Shown here one piece after another: positions 1-8,967 of a stretch of DNA of 64,000 nt (positions within the stretch are counted from its first letter, which is position 1; the number at the start of each line of letters is the position of its first letter). Below the pieces are notes generated by a model. The model worked only from the letters and a program-made list of their open reading frames with translations, was not told where the DNA came from and did not search any database. The position numbers and the translations under genes are program-made. The DNA is from Corallococcus sp. AS-1-6 (GTDB lineage Bacteria; Myxococcota; Myxococcia; Myxococcales; Myxococcaceae). The stretch spans positions 186,001-250,000 of the forward strand of contig NZ_JAIQDE010000005.1 in NCBI RefSeq assembly GCF_020037015.1, written 5' to 3'.

Positions 1-279
1 CGCCTGGAGCCCACCGCCGGCACGGGCGCGCCCGCGGTGGCGCCGGAGGAGATCCGCGTGCTGCTGTTCCGCACGCCCGGCACCTGGCAGGTGCGCACCG
101 AACCCCGGCGCGTCGCGGACGGCGTGTTCGAGGTCGACTTCCGGCCGCCGTCGCCGGGCCAGTACAAGTTCGTGGTGGGCGTGGAGGGCCGGGGGCTGGA
201 CCTCGGCCGCCTGCCCACCTCCACCCTCGGCGTGTCGTCCCCGCTCGCGGCCGCCGTCACCTCCGAGTCCACCCCATGA
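1..279 (+). CDS. C-terminal part of an unidentified protein (5' end outside window)
   Basis: The frame is open from base 1 without a start, so only the last 92 residues are seen. An in-frame GTG at 37 exists but the coding signal runs upstream of it. The tail has a beta-sandwich look (alternating hydrophobics, 'PPSPGQYKF', 'GVEGRG'), reminiscent of YtkA/FixH-type extracytoplasmic domains. That is only a guess. Its TGA overlaps the ATG of the SCO gene (ATGATG at 276), so the two are translationally coupled, and a role linked to copper delivery or respiration is a reasonable inference. No function can be assigned. Confidence 0.6.
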   Translation, partial: RLEPTAGTGAPAVAPEEIRVLLFRTPGTWQVRTEPRRVADGVFEVDFRPPSPGQYKFVVGVEGRGLDLGRLPTSTLGVSSPLAAAVTSESTP

Positions 280-1400
280 TGATTCCGACCCTGAAGCAGG
301 CGGTATTCGCCCTGGCGCTGGCGTGCGCGCCGCTCGCGCACGCGCAGGAGGACGCGCGCGTGCCCCTCCCCTCCCCGCCCGCGGCCCCCGCGTCGCTGGA
401 CGTGACGGTGCCGGACGTGACGCTGGTGGATCAGCACGGCCGGCAGGTGAAGCTGTGGTCGGACCTGGTGCGCGGGCAGACCGTGGCCATCAACTTCATC
501 TTCACGCGCTGCAAGACCATCTGCACGCCGGTGACGGCGACGCTCGACCGGGCGCGCCAGCAACTGGGGCGCGGCGCCAACGTGCGCTTCATCTCCATCA
601 CGCTGGACGTGAACAACGACACGCCGGAGCGGCTGGCGAAGTTCGCGGAGCCCTTCCATCCGGGCCCGGACTGGTCCTTCCTCACCGGAGAGCCCGCGAA
701 GGTGAAGGAGGCGCTGGTGGCGCTGGGCGGGTATGTCCCGGACAAGGAGTCGCACCGGCCGCTCGTGCTCGTGGGCAACGCGCTCACCAGCCGGTGGACG
801 CGCGTGGACGGGCTGGGCAGCCCCTCGCGCATCGTGGAGGCGGTGAAGGAGGCGCAGGCGTCCTCCGCCGCGCCGCCGGAGCTGGCGGCCGTGGACGGCA
901 CGGCCGCCCAGGACGCCGCCGCGGCGAAGTACTTCACCAACACGGAGCTGGTGGATCAGCACGGCAAGACGCACCGCTTCTACGAGGACCTGGTGCGGGG
1001 CCGGACGGTGCTCATCAACTTCGCGTTCACGTCGTGCAAGGGTGCGTGCTCCCCCATCACGCAGCACCTGGCGGAGGTGCAGAAGAAGCTCTCGGCGCGC
1101 ATGGGCAAGGACGTGCACATGCTCACGCTCTCCGTGGACCCCACCAACGACACGCCCCGGAGCCTGGCGAAGTTCGCGAAGAAGTTCGGCGCGCAGCCGG
1201 GGTGGTACTTCCTCACCGGCTCGCGGGAGAACATCACGCTCGTGCTGAAGAAGCTCGGCGGCTACGCGGAGAAGCCGGACGAGCACAACACGACGCTGCT
1301 CATCGGCGACGCCTCCACGGGCATGTGGGTCAAGTCCCCGGCCATGGCGATGGCGGACAACATCGTCGCCGCGGTGGAACACCTGAACGATCCCCGGTGA
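276..1400 (+). CDS. Tandem two-domain SCO1/SenC family protein
   Basis: A 374-residue exported protein with a signal peptide (about residues 1-24, ending AHA). It carries two complete thioredoxin-fold SCO domains, roughly residues 42-200 and 215-374. Each has the CxxxC copper-binding pair: C79/C83 in 'FTRCKTICTP' and C254/C258 in 'FTSCKGACSP'. Both domains repeat the 'LVDQHG' and 'LVRG' lead-in, so it arose by internal duplication. SCO proteins normally have one domain (about 200 residues) and deliver copper to the CuA site of cytochrome oxidase or act as thiol oxidoreductases. It overlaps the upstream gene by ATGA and is followed at once by a cytochrome c lipoprotein, which suggests a periplasmic copper/electron-transfer operon. 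Confidence 0.93.
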   Translation: MMIPTLKQAVFALALACAPLAHAQEDARVPLPSPPAAPASLDVTVPDVTLVDQHGRQVKLWSDLVRGQTVAINFIFTRCKTICTPVTATLDRARQQLGRGANVRFISITLDVNNDTPERLAKFAEPFHPGPDWSFLTGEPAKVKEALVALGGYVPDKESHRPLVLVGNALTSRWTRVDGLGSPSRIVEAVKEAQASSAAPPELAAVDGTAAQDAAAAKYFTNTELVDQHGKTHRFYEDLVRGRTVLINFAFTSCKGACSPITQHLAEVQKKLSARMGKDVHMLTLSVDPTNDTPRSLAKFAKKFGAQPGWYFLTGSRENITLVLKKLGGYAEKPDEHNTTLLIGDASTGMWVKSPAMAMADNIVAAVEHLNDPR

Positions 1401-1411
1401 GGGAGCACGGC

Positions 1412-3010
1412 ATGCGGCAAGGGCGCGGTGGCGGAACGGGGGCGGGATGGAGCGTGGTGCTGGTGCTCGTGGCCGGACTGCTGGGGACCGGTTGCAGGCG
1501 CGAGGCACCTCCGCGGGCCGCGACACCCGAAGAGGTGAAGCGCGGGCGCGCCTTCTTCCAGCGGGGCCAGTCCCCCCAGGGCTCGCCGCTCACCGGCTTC
1601 CTGGGGCCGGAGCGGGTGGAGCTGGAGGGCGCCGTCGCCGCGTGCGCCCGCTGCCACGGGCCCTCCGGGCGGGGCAGCCGCGAGGGTGGCGTGGAGGTGC
1701 CGGACATCACGCCCGGCTCGCTCCAGCACGCGCGCGCGGTGGGACTGGAGGACATCGAGGACCGCTCCCGCCCCGCGTACACGCGCGCCACGCTGCTGCG
1801 CGCCATCATGGAGGGCGTCTCCGCCAGCGGCCGCCCCCTGGGCGTGGCCATGCCGCGCTACGCGCTCGCGAAGGCGGACGCGGACGCCCTGCTCGGCTAC
1901 CTCCAGACGCTGGACGCGGCGCCGGATCCCGGCCTCTCCGCGACGACGCTCACGGTGGGCGCGGCGCTGCCGTTGACGGGGCCGCTGGCGCCGCTGGGGC
2001 AGGAGATCCAGGCGGTGGTGCGCGCGGTGTTCGCGGACGTGAACGCGCGCGGTGGCATCTTCCGGCGCAGGCTGGAGCTGGTGGTGGAGGACGACGCGGC
2101 GCTGTACGCGACGGCCGCCTCCCCCGCGGGCGCGGACGCCACAGCGCGGCTGCTGGAGCGGGACGTCTTCGCGCTGGTGGCCAGCCTCCGCCCCGCGCGG
2201 CTCGCGTCCGACGCGAGGCTGGAGCGCGAAGGCGTGCCGCTGGTGCTGCCCCTCCCGCTGGAGCCGGGGCCGCCGCCGGACGAGGGGCCGGTGTTCCTCC
2301 TCTACCCGGAGCCCTCCGCGCTCGCCCGGCTCGCGGTGCAGCACCTGGCCAGCACGGGGGAGCCCCGGCTGCGCCGGCAGCCGCTCGCGGTGGTGCACCC
2401 GGACGACGCGGCCGGCCGCGCGTGGTGGGAGGCCGTGCGCGCGGAGGCCGGGCGACGGGAGCTGGCCACGCCGCTGGACTGGGGCCTCGCGCTGGATGAA
2501 GCGGAGCCGGGGCCCGCCCCCTTCGCGGTGCTGTACACCGGCACGTCCGACGGGCTGGCCTCGCTCTTGAGGACGCTGGCCGCCCGCGCGCTGGCGGTGC
2601 CGGTGTTCGCCCCGGCGGCGCTCGCGGATCCGCGCCGGCCGGAGCACACGGGGGGCCAGGTCACGTTCCTGTCTCCCGTGGGGCTGGGCGAGCACGCGCC
2701 CGACCTGGAGGCGCTGACCGCGTTCATGGACCGGCACGGCATGAAGCCCGGCCACACCGCCTTCCAGTTGGGGGCCTACGCCGCCGCGAGGGTGTTGGTG
2801 GAGGCCGTCACCCGCGCGGGCGCGGACCTCACGCGCGCGAGCCTGCAGCAACAACTGGAGTCCCTGCGCGACTTCGACACCGGGGTCTCTCCGCCGGTCA
2901 GCTTCGGCGTGAACCGGCGGGTCGGCGTCCAGGGCGCGCAGCTCGCGACGCTGGAGGCAGCGACGGGGCGCCTGCGGGCCGCGTCGGATTGGATTCCCCT
3001 CTCACCCTGA
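1412..3010 (+). CDS. Lipoprotein fusing a cytochrome c domain to a periplasmic ligand-binding domain
   Basis: The 532-residue product begins with a lipoprotein signal (hydrophobic stretch, then LGTGC). A class I cytochrome c domain follows, with one heme site CARCH and a downstream 'AMPRYAL' methionine as probable axial ligand. From about residue 180 it is a type I periplasmic-binding fold ('GAALPLTGPLAPLG', 'VNARGG'), as in branched-chain amino-acid receptors. No ABC permease lies nearby, so it is more likely a redox or ligand sensor than a transporter subunit. ATG 1412 has a GGGAG site; a GTG at 1397 overlapping the SCO stop is the alternative. Its end overlaps the convergent histidine kinase gene by 9 bp. 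Confidence 0.85.
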   Translation: MRQGRGGGTGAGWSVVLVLVAGLLGTGCRREAPPRAATPEEVKRGRAFFQRGQSPQGSPLTGFLGPERVELEGAVAACARCHGPSGRGSREGGVEVPDITPGSLQHARAVGLEDIEDRSRPAYTRATLLRAIMEGVSASGRPLGVAMPRYALAKADADALLGYLQTLDAAPDPGLSATTLTVGAALPLTGPLAPLGQEIQAVVRAVFADVNARGGIFRRRLELVVEDDAALYATAASPAGADATARLLERDVFALVASLRPARLASDARLEREGVPLVLPLPLEPGPPPDEGPVFLLYPEPSALARLAVQHLASTGEPRLRRQPLAVVHPDDAAGRAWWEAVRAEAGRRELATPLDWGLALDEAEPGPAPFAVLYTGTSDGLASLLRTLAARALAVPVFAPAALADPRRPEHTGGQVTFLSPVGLGEHAPDLEALTAFMDRHGMKPGHTAFQLGAYAAARVLVEAVTRAGADLTRASLQQQLESLRDFDTGVSPPVSFGVNRRVGVQGAQLATLEAATGRLRAASDWIPLSP

Positions 3011-4405
3011 GGCCCGCTCGTCCCCGGGAGCCACCACCGGCAGCTCCAGCACGAGCTCCGCTCCGGGAGCCGTCCCGGGCGCGACATAGGCCCGTCCCCC
3101 ATGCCGCCGCGCGACCTCGCGCACGATGGCCAGGCCCAGCCCCGCTCCGGGGCTGGGCTCCGCGCCCGCGACGCGGTGGAAGGGTTCGAACACCGCGTCG
3201 TGCTCCGCCAGGGGAATGCCCGGGCCGGTGTCCCGCACGCTCACGCGGAGGCGTCCCGACTCCTCCGAAAGCCGGACGTGGATGTCCCCACCCTTCGGGG
3301 CGAACTTGAGGGCGTTGCCCAGGAGGTTGTCCACGGCCTGCCGCAGGCTGCCCGCGTCGAACGGGGCCTCCACCCCGGCGGGCGCGTCCAGGTGGATGAG
3401 CAGCCCCCGCTGCTCGGCCGCCGCGCGGGCCCCCTCCACCGCCTGCGTCAGGAGCAGGGCCAGGTCGCCCTTCTTCCAATCCCACGCACCGCGCCCCGCC
3501 GTGGCCATGTCCAGCAGCGAGTCGGCCAGCACCGCCAGCCGGTCCACCTCCGTGCGCGCGTCCTGGAGCGCGACGCGCAGCACCTCCGCGCTCCGCTCGC
3601 GCCGCAGCGCCAGATCCAGGCTGGTGCGCATCAGCGCCAACGGCGTGCGCAGCTCATGCGCCGCGTTCGCGATGAGCCGCTCCTGCGCCTCGCGCGCGCC
3701 GCGCACGCGGGCCGTGGCCTCGCGGAGCGCCGCGCCCACCTGGCCTATCTCGTCGGTGCCCGGGCCCTCCGCCGGGGACAGCGTGAAGTCTCCTTCGCGC
3801 AGCCGCTCCAGGTTCCGGGCGATGGCCGCCAGCCGCCGTGACAGCCGGCGTGCCAGCAGGGTCTGCACGATGAGCAGCGCCCCGCCCATCACCGCCGTCA
3901 GGGAGAACGCCATCCGGAAGAACGAATCAACCGAGCGGTCCACCTGTCCCAGCGAGGCCAGCAGCCGCAGCCCGTACCACTCCCCTTGCGGCGACCGCAC
4001 GTTCACCATGACCTCGCGCCACCGGCTTCCGTCCGGGGACACCTCGGTGGTCAGCGTGGGCTCCCCCTCCCGGGTGCCCGGCACGCGGCGCGGCGGCTCG
4101 GGCGCGCCCTCGGAGACCGGCGGATAGCGCATCACCAGCCGTCCATCCGATTGATAGAGGTAGCCCTGCGGGGCGAAGGGGCGCACCTGCTCCACCAGCG
4201 GAGAGACGGCCATGTGGAGGTGGACCTTCTGCCCGGGACCGTCGAAGAGGCTCACGCTCTCCACCGCGGCCTGCGCCAGCAGCGCGCGATCCAACGAGCG
4301 CTCCAGGTCCGCGCGGAACAACTGCCCCGCCACCGCCAGCGCGCCCAACGTGGCCAGCGCGGGCAGCAGGGCCCCGTGCAACCACAAGCGCCGCGCCAGC
4401 CTCAT
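3002..4405 (-). CDS. HAMP-domain sensor histidine kinase
   Basis: A 467-residue membrane kinase. TM1 is at about residues 9-29, followed by a periplasmic domain of about 130 residues, TM2 at about 164-186 and a HAMP domain to about 240. The HisKA domain has phospho-acceptor H250 (NAAHELRTPLAL), then a HATPase with 'DTGPGIP' and 'GAGLGLAIV'. The gene follows the response regulator with an ATGA overlap, so the two form a co-translated EnvZ/OmpR-type pair. The periplasmic domain has no signature I recognise. The convergent cytochrome c/ligand-binding lipoprotein could report to it, but that is inference from position. Confidence 0.93.
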   Translation of the reverse strand: MRLARRLWLHGALLPALATLGALAVAGQLFRADLERSLDRALLAQAAVESVSLFDGPGQKVHLHMAVSPLVEQVRPFAPQGYLYQSDGRLVMRYPPVSEGAPEPPRRVPGTREGEPTLTTEVSPDGSRWREVMVNVRSPQGEWYGLRLLASLGQVDRSVDSFFRMAFSLTAVMGGALLIVQTLLARRLSRRLAAIARNLERLREGDFTLSPAEGPGTDEIGQVGAALREATARVRGAREAQERLIANAAHELRTPLALMRTSLDLALRRERSAEVLRVALQDARTEVDRLAVLADSLLDMATAGRGAWDWKKGDLALLLTQAVEGARAAAEQRGLLIHLDAPAGVEAPFDAGSLRQAVDNLLGNALKFAPKGGDIHVRLSEESGRLRVSVRDTGPGIPLAEHDAVFEPFHRVAGAEPSPGAGLGLAIVREVARRHGGRAYVAPGTAPGAELVLELPVVAPGDERASG

Positions 4406-5094
4406 GCGGGGTGGCCGCCGGACGGCGCGACCACGAGCTTGTAGCCCACGCCCCGCACGGAGCGGATGGACACGTGCGCGGCCCCCAGCCGCTCCAGCTT
4501 CGTACGCAAATAGCCCACGTACACGTCGAGCACGTTGGCGCTGCCGTCGAAGTCCGGCCCCCAGGTCTGCTCCATCAGCCGCGCCCGCACCTGAGGCTCA
4601 CCGGGGTGCCGAGCCAGGGCGCTGAAGAGGGCGAACTCGCGCGCGGTGAGTGACTCCTCCCGCGAACCGATGCGCAGGATGCGCCGGCCGGGCTCCAGCA
4701 CCAGCTCGCCCAGGCGCACCACGCCGTCCTTTGTTTCGCCGCGGCGCCCCAGCACCTCCAGCCGCGCGAGCAGCTCCTCGAAGTCGAAGGGCTTGACCAG
4801 GTAGTCGTCCGCGCCTGAGCGAAGGCCCTTCACCTTGTCGGCGGTGGTGCCCCGCGCGGTCAGCATCAGCACCGGCGTGCGCACGCCGGCCTCGCGCCAA
4901 CCCTTGAGCAGCGTCATGCCATCCGTGTCCGGCAGCGACCAGTCGAGGACGATGACGTCGTAGTCCTCCGGGCTGCCCAACGCGAGCGCCTCGCAGCCCC
5001 GGGAACAGACATCCAGGGCGTGCCCCTCCTCCCCCAGGCCCTTGCGAAGCAGGAGCACCATCTTCGCCTCGTCCTCGACGAGCAGAAGTTTCAT
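4402..5094 (-). CDS. OmpR/PhoB-family response regulator
   Basis: A 230-residue regulator. The N-terminal receiver has the acidic pair E7-D8, phospho-acceptor D51 ('VLDWSLP'), a conserved T/A at 'LTARG' and K101 ('LVKPF'). The C-terminal winged helix ends in 'RSVRGVGYKL', typical of OmpR/PhoB. I chose ATG 5094 because GAGGAGG lies just upstream and the receiver starts there; an upstream in-frame ATG at 5154 would add 20 non-family residues. It is first in a two-gene operon with the kinase. An 11-bp-period direct repeat upstream (5218-5233) is a candidate autoregulatory site. Confidence 0.95.
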   Translation of the reverse strand: MKLLLVEDEAKMVLLLRKGLGEEGHALDVCSRGCEALALGSPEDYDVIVLDWSLPDTDGMTLLKGWREAGVRTPVLMLTARGTTADKVKGLRSGADDYLVKPFDFEELLARLEVLGRRGETKDGVVRLGELVLEPGRRILRIGSREESLTAREFALFSALARHPGEPQVRARLMEQTWGPDFDGSANVLDVYVGYLRTKLERLGAAHVSIRSVRGVGYKLVVAPSGGHPA

Positions 5095-5217
5095 GCGCTG
5101 TGCCGCCTCCTCGAACCGTGCCATTCGGACCCGCGGTGTTACGGATTGTTTCATGGCCGCCTACTTGGGGACCAGCCTCCCTCGAAGGCAGGTGGAACGC
5201 GCGAGGCCCCCCTGTCC

Positions 5218-5233
5218 GTCACCTGAATGTCAC
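5218..5233. promoter_or_regulatory. Candidate OmpR-type direct repeat (GTCAC, period 11 bp)
   Basis: GTCAC occurs at 5218-5222 and again at 5229-5233, so the copies start 11 bp apart. This is the spacing OmpR/PhoB-family dimers use. It sits between the response-regulator gene (start 5094, leftward) and the FAD oxidase gene (start 5297, rightward) and could serve either. Two pentamers are weak evidence. Confidence 0.3.
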
Positions 5234-5296
5234 ACAGCGCGATGAAGCGGCCCCGGCTCCGGGGCATGCTCACGGTCCAGAGCCTGGGAGGCCCTC

Positions 5297-6673
5297 ATGA
5301 CGGTCGACGTGGAGCGAGCGCTGGCGGAGGTGTTGCCGGCGGAGGCGGTCGTCACGGATCCCGACGTGCTCGCGGCGCACCGGCGCGACCAGGCGGAGTG
5401 GGCGCCCTCGGGCATGCCGAGGGTGCTGGTGCGGCCCGCGTCCACGTCCGAAGTGCAGGCCGTGCTGCGCGTGGCCACGGCGCTGCGCGTGCCGGTGGTG
5501 CCCCGGGGCGCGGGCTCGGGCCTGTCGGGGGGCGCGAACGCCAGCGACGGCTGCATCGTCCTGTCGCTCATGCGGATGAACCGCATCCTGGAGGTGGACC
5601 GGCGCGGCCTGCTGGCCGTCGTCCAGCCCGGCGCGCTCAACGGCGCGGTGAAGGCCGCCGCCGCGGAGCAAGGCCTCTGGTACGCGCCGGATCCCGCGAG
5701 CTGGGAGTTCTCCTCCATCGGCGGCAACCTGGCCACCAACGCGGGGGGCCTGTGCTGCGTGAAGTACGGCGTGACGGGCGACGCGGTGCTGGGGCTGGAG
5801 GCGGTGCTCGCGGACGGCACCGTGGTGCGCACCGGCGGGCGGACGGTGAAGAACGTGGCGGGCTATGACCTGACGCGCCTCTTCATCGGTTCGGAGGGCA
5901 CGCTGGGCGTCCTCACGGAGGCGACGCTGCGGCTGCGGCCCCGGCCGCCGAAGGCGACGACGCTGGTGGCCGCGTTCCCCACGCTGATCAGCGCGGGCAC
6001 GGCCGTCTGCGACATCATGGAGCGCTCGCGCCCGTCCGTGCTGGAGCTGATGGACCGCACCACCGTGCGCGCCGTCGAGGACTGGAAGCCCATGGGCCTG
6101 GACGTCACCGCGGAGGCCCTGCTCATCGCGCGCTCCGACGCGGGCGGAGTGCAGGGAGAAGAGGAGCTGGCGTTGATGGTCGCGGCCAGTGAGCGGGCCG
6201 GCGCGACCACCGTGATGAGCACCGCCGACGAGACCGAGGGCGAGGGCGAGCTGCTCATGGGCGCCCGGCGCTTCGCCTTCCCGGCGCTGGAGCAGCGCGG
6301 CGCCACGCTGCTGGATGACGTGGGCGTGCCCGTGGTGCGCATCCCGGAGCTGCTCGCGGCGGTGGAGCGCATCGCGCAGGAGCACGGGGTGCTCATCGGG
6401 ACGTTCGGGCACGCGGGCGACGGGAACATGCACCCCACCGTCGTCTTCGACCGGAAGGATCCGGCGGCGCTGGCACGGGCGAAGGAAGCGTTCGACGCCA
6501 TCCTGCACGCGGCGCTGGCCCTGGGCGGCACCATCACGGGCGAGCACGGCGTGGGTTCCCTCAAGCGCGGCTTCCTGGCCGCGCAGTTGGGCCCGGAGAC
6601 GCTGCGTCTTCACCGGGCAATCAAGGGCGCGCTCGACCCGCTGGGCCTGCTCAACCCCGGCAAGGTGCTGTGA
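5297..6673 (+). CDS. FAD-binding oxidase/dehydrogenase, GlcD (glycolate/D-lactate) type
   Basis: 458 residues, the full length of the GlcD/D-2-hydroxyacid dehydrogenase family. The N-terminal PCMH-type FAD domain shows 'PRGAGSGLSGG' and 'IGGNLATNAGG'. The C-terminal FAD-oxidase domain shows 'GHAGDGNMHP' and 'ITGEHGVG', the metal- and substrate-binding histidines. Such enzymes oxidise 2-hydroxyacids (glycolate, D-lactate, D-2-hydroxyglutarate) and pass electrons to a quinone or partner. The substrate cannot be told from sequence. No GlcE or GlcF partner is adjacent. The ATG has a good GGGAGG site. It seems to be a single-gene unit divergent from the two-component operon. Confidence 0.92.
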   Translation: MTVDVERALAEVLPAEAVVTDPDVLAAHRRDQAEWAPSGMPRVLVRPASTSEVQAVLRVATALRVPVVPRGAGSGLSGGANASDGCIVLSLMRMNRILEVDRRGLLAVVQPGALNGAVKAAAAEQGLWYAPDPASWEFSSIGGNLATNAGGLCCVKYGVTGDAVLGLEAVLADGTVVRTGGRTVKNVAGYDLTRLFIGSEGTLGVLTEATLRLRPRPPKATTLVAAFPTLISAGTAVCDIMERSRPSVLELMDRTTVRAVEDWKPMGLDVTAEALLIARSDAGGVQGEEELALMVAASERAGATTVMSTADETEGEGELLMGARRFAFPALEQRGATLLDDVGVPVVRIPELLAAVERIAQEHGVLIGTFGHAGDGNMHPTVVFDRKDPAALARAKEAFDAILHAALALGGTITGEHGVGSLKRGFLAAQLGPETLRLHRAIKGALDPLGLLNPGKVL

Positions 6674-6795
6674 TTCCGGCGGGTTGGCGGCGGCGCGGGG
6701 GAAAATAAATCCGGTGTCGATCCCACCGGGGCGCGTTCGTCGCGTGGATGAAGGCGACGTTCACCTCATCCCTTTCTTCCGCCAGGAGACGCACC

Positions 6796-7206
6796 ATGGG
6801 CACCAAGATCTTCGTCAACCTCCCCGTCGAGTCGCTGGACCGCGCGGTCGGTTTCTTCACGAAGCTGGGCTACACGTTCAACCCCCAGTTCACCGACGCC
6901 AACGCCACGTGCATGGTCATCAGCGAGGACATCTACGTGATGCTGCTGGTGAAGCCCTTCTTCAAGACGTTCACCCCGAAGGAGGTCGCGGACGCCACGA
7001 AGACGACGGAGGTGCTCATCGCCCTGTCCCAGGAGAACCGCGCCGCCGTGGACGCGCTGATGGAGAAGGCGCTGGCGGCGGGCGCGAAGGAGACCAAGGA
7101 GAAGACGGACATGGGCATGATGTACCAGCGCAGCTTCTGCGACCTGGATGGCCACCAGTGGGAGCCGTTCTGGATGGACCCCGCCGCCGTGCAGCCGCAG
7201 CCGTGA
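6796..7206 (+). CDS. VOC-superfamily (glyoxalase/bleomycin-resistance-like) protein
   Basis: A 136-residue protein made of two beta-alpha-beta-beta-beta modules. The start 'KIFVNLPVESLDRAVGFFTKLGY' region and the end 'DLDGHQWEPFW' are typical of the PhnB/VOC group, including the final metal-ligand glutamate region. I chose ATG 6796 because an AGGAG site precedes it; an in-frame ATG at 6748 would add an Arg/Ser-rich non-family extension. VOC members include glyoxalases, dioxygenases and resistance proteins, so the reaction is not predictable. Confidence 0.88.
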   Translation: MGTKIFVNLPVESLDRAVGFFTKLGYTFNPQFTDANATCMVISEDIYVMLLVKPFFKTFTPKEVADATKTTEVLIALSQENRAAVDALMEKALAAGAKETKEKTDMGMMYQRSFCDLDGHQWEPFWMDPAAVQPQP

Positions 7207-7313
7207 TTCACAGGGGGCGCTTCATGCCCTCGTGGCGGAGGTCGGCGGCACGGGCGACGCGGAAGGTGGTGGGGGCCATGGCCCTCCAGCCTGCCCGGAA
7301 GCCCGTTCCAGCC

Positions 7314-8756
7314 TCAAGCCGGTGAGCCGGGCTCCACCGGAGCCGGGGCCTCCACGTCGATGCCATCCCGGCGCAGCGCGTCCGTGCTCGCCGCCTGGGC
7401 CAAGGTGCCGGGCGGGTTGTCATACCAGCCCGGGTCCTTGTCTCCGTCCAGGCGCTCGCGGACCTTGAGCACGGTGAACATGCCGCCCATGGTGATGTAG
7501 TCGTGCTTGCCCTGGCGTCCCATCATGGGGATGGAGTTGGACGGGACAGGCATCCCCATCTCCCCCATCCGCGCCATGCCCGACTGGCCCATCGTCATGT
7601 AGCCGGGCAGCAGCGCGCGCACCTTCGCGTCCAGCGCCCCCGGCTTCACGCCAATCATGTTGGGGGAGCCATGGCCCATCTGGTTCATCATGTGATGGGT
7701 CATATGGCAATGCAGGGCCCAGTCGCCGGGCGCGTCCGCCACGAACTCGATGGCGCGTGCGCTGCCCACGGGGACGAGCACCGTCGTCTCCGGCTGCTGC
7801 GCGGACTCGGGGACACGCCCGGCGTCAGTCTCGGTGATGCGGAAGTGAAAGCCATGCAGGTGGATGGGGTGGTGGTTCTGCGGGCTCAGGTTGCCGAGCC
7901 GGATGCGCACCCGCTCCCCCTGGCGGACGACGAGCGGCTCGGTGCCCGGGAACGCCTTCGCGTTCATGGTGAGCACGTTGAAGTCCGTCATCTCGTTCGG
8001 ATTGGGCCGGCTGGTGCCTGCGTCGATGCGCCACTCATGCAGCAGGATGACGAAGTCCCGGTCGACGCGGGGCCCCGTGGGCCGACGCGGGTGGATGACG
8101 AACATGCCCGTCATGCCGAGGCCGATCTGCGTCATCTCGTCATGGTGCGAGTGGTACATGTTCGTCCCTGACTGACGCAGGGTGAACTCGTACTGGAACG
8201 TCTCACCAGGGGGGATGGCCTTCTGGTTGAGGCCGCCCACGCCGTCCATGCCGTTGGGCAACAGGATGCCGTGCCAGTGCACGGTGGTGGGCGCGGGCAG
8301 CCGGTTGGTGACGTAGATGCGCACCCGGTCTCCCTCCACCGCCTCGAGGGTGGGCCCGTGGACCCGGCCGTTGTACCCCCAGCAGGAGGCCTTCAGACCG
8401 GGCGCGAACTCGTGCTCCACCTCCTCGGCGACCAGGTGGAAGACCTTCGCGCCATCCACCACCTTCCACGGCAGCTTGGAGCCATTGGGCACCACCACGG
8501 GCCGGTAGTCCCGGCCGGGCATCCCGGGGCGCAGCCAGTCTTGCCGCGCCTGTCGTGGGCTCGTGCTTGCGGCGGAGCCCTCGTGAGGCCCCGGGACTTC
8601 CGACCGGGCATGGGCCGCCGAGCCGCCTAGCAGCATGGCGCCCCCTGTGAGCGTGGCGCCCGCTGTCGCCAGCATGCTCCGCCGGGTCAGGGTTCCCGGT
8701 CCTCCCGCCTCGGGAGGGCCTCCAGCGTGCTCGGTCTCAAGGGTGCGGGTGCTCAT
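7314..8756 (-). CDS. Tat-exported multicopper oxidase (laccase/CopA/CueO-like)
   Basis: 480 residues. The N-terminus carries a twin-arginine signal ('LTRRSMLATAG', residues 23-33). All four copper motifs are intact: H160-W-H162, H202-S-H204, the 'HHPIHLHG' block (H296-H301), and H349-C350-H351-x3-H355-x4-M360 for the type 1 site. After this the protein is Met-rich ('MGQSGMARMGEMGM'), like the methionine-rich copper-sensing segments of CueO/CopA. It probably oxidises Cu(I) or phenolics in the periplasm. It is divergently transcribed from a small Met/His/Cys-rich exported protein, supporting a copper-tolerance module. Confidence 0.94.
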   Translation of the reverse strand: MSTRTLETEHAGGPPEAGGPGTLTRRSMLATAGATLTGGAMLLGGSAAHARSEVPGPHEGSAASTSPRQARQDWLRPGMPGRDYRPVVVPNGSKLPWKVVDGAKVFHLVAEEVEHEFAPGLKASCWGYNGRVHGPTLEAVEGDRVRIYVTNRLPAPTTVHWHGILLPNGMDGVGGLNQKAIPPGETFQYEFTLRQSGTNMYHSHHDEMTQIGLGMTGMFVIHPRRPTGPRVDRDFVILLHEWRIDAGTSRPNPNEMTDFNVLTMNAKAFPGTEPLVVRQGERVRIRLGNLSPQNHHPIHLHGFHFRITETDAGRVPESAQQPETTVLVPVGSARAIEFVADAPGDWALHCHMTHHMMNQMGHGSPNMIGVKPGALDAKVRALLPGYMTMGQSGMARMGEMGMPVPSNSIPMMGRQGKHDYITMGGMFTVLKVRERLDGDKDPGWYDNPPGTLAQAASTDALRRDGIDVEAPAPVEPGSPA

Positions 8757-8967
8757 GGGGACCTCGTGGCCATGCCGCGATGGCAGCCAGGATGAGGACC
8801 CCTGTCGATGTCCCGCGGTCCATGGGGTTCACCACCTCACGGCTCCGCCAGGGATTCAGACGGCAATCCACCGCCTACACCGCCGTCCTCCGCGGGCTCG
8901 GGCAGGCCATCCTCCAGCGCCGGCAGCAGCTTTTCCCTGGGGAAGCTCGAACCTGGGAGGCATTGCC

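Noticed and set aside
323..1411. Long N-terminal extension of the cytochrome c lipoprotein frame
   Set aside because: Out-of-frame reading of the SCO gene, Arg/Gly/His-rich; the lipoprotein signal begins at 1412.
8928..8947. AGCTT...AAGCT imperfect dyad upstream of the Met-rich exported protein as a CueR-type operator
   Set aside because: Pairing needs two G-T pairs and the sequence does not match the known MerR-family copper operator; could be chance.
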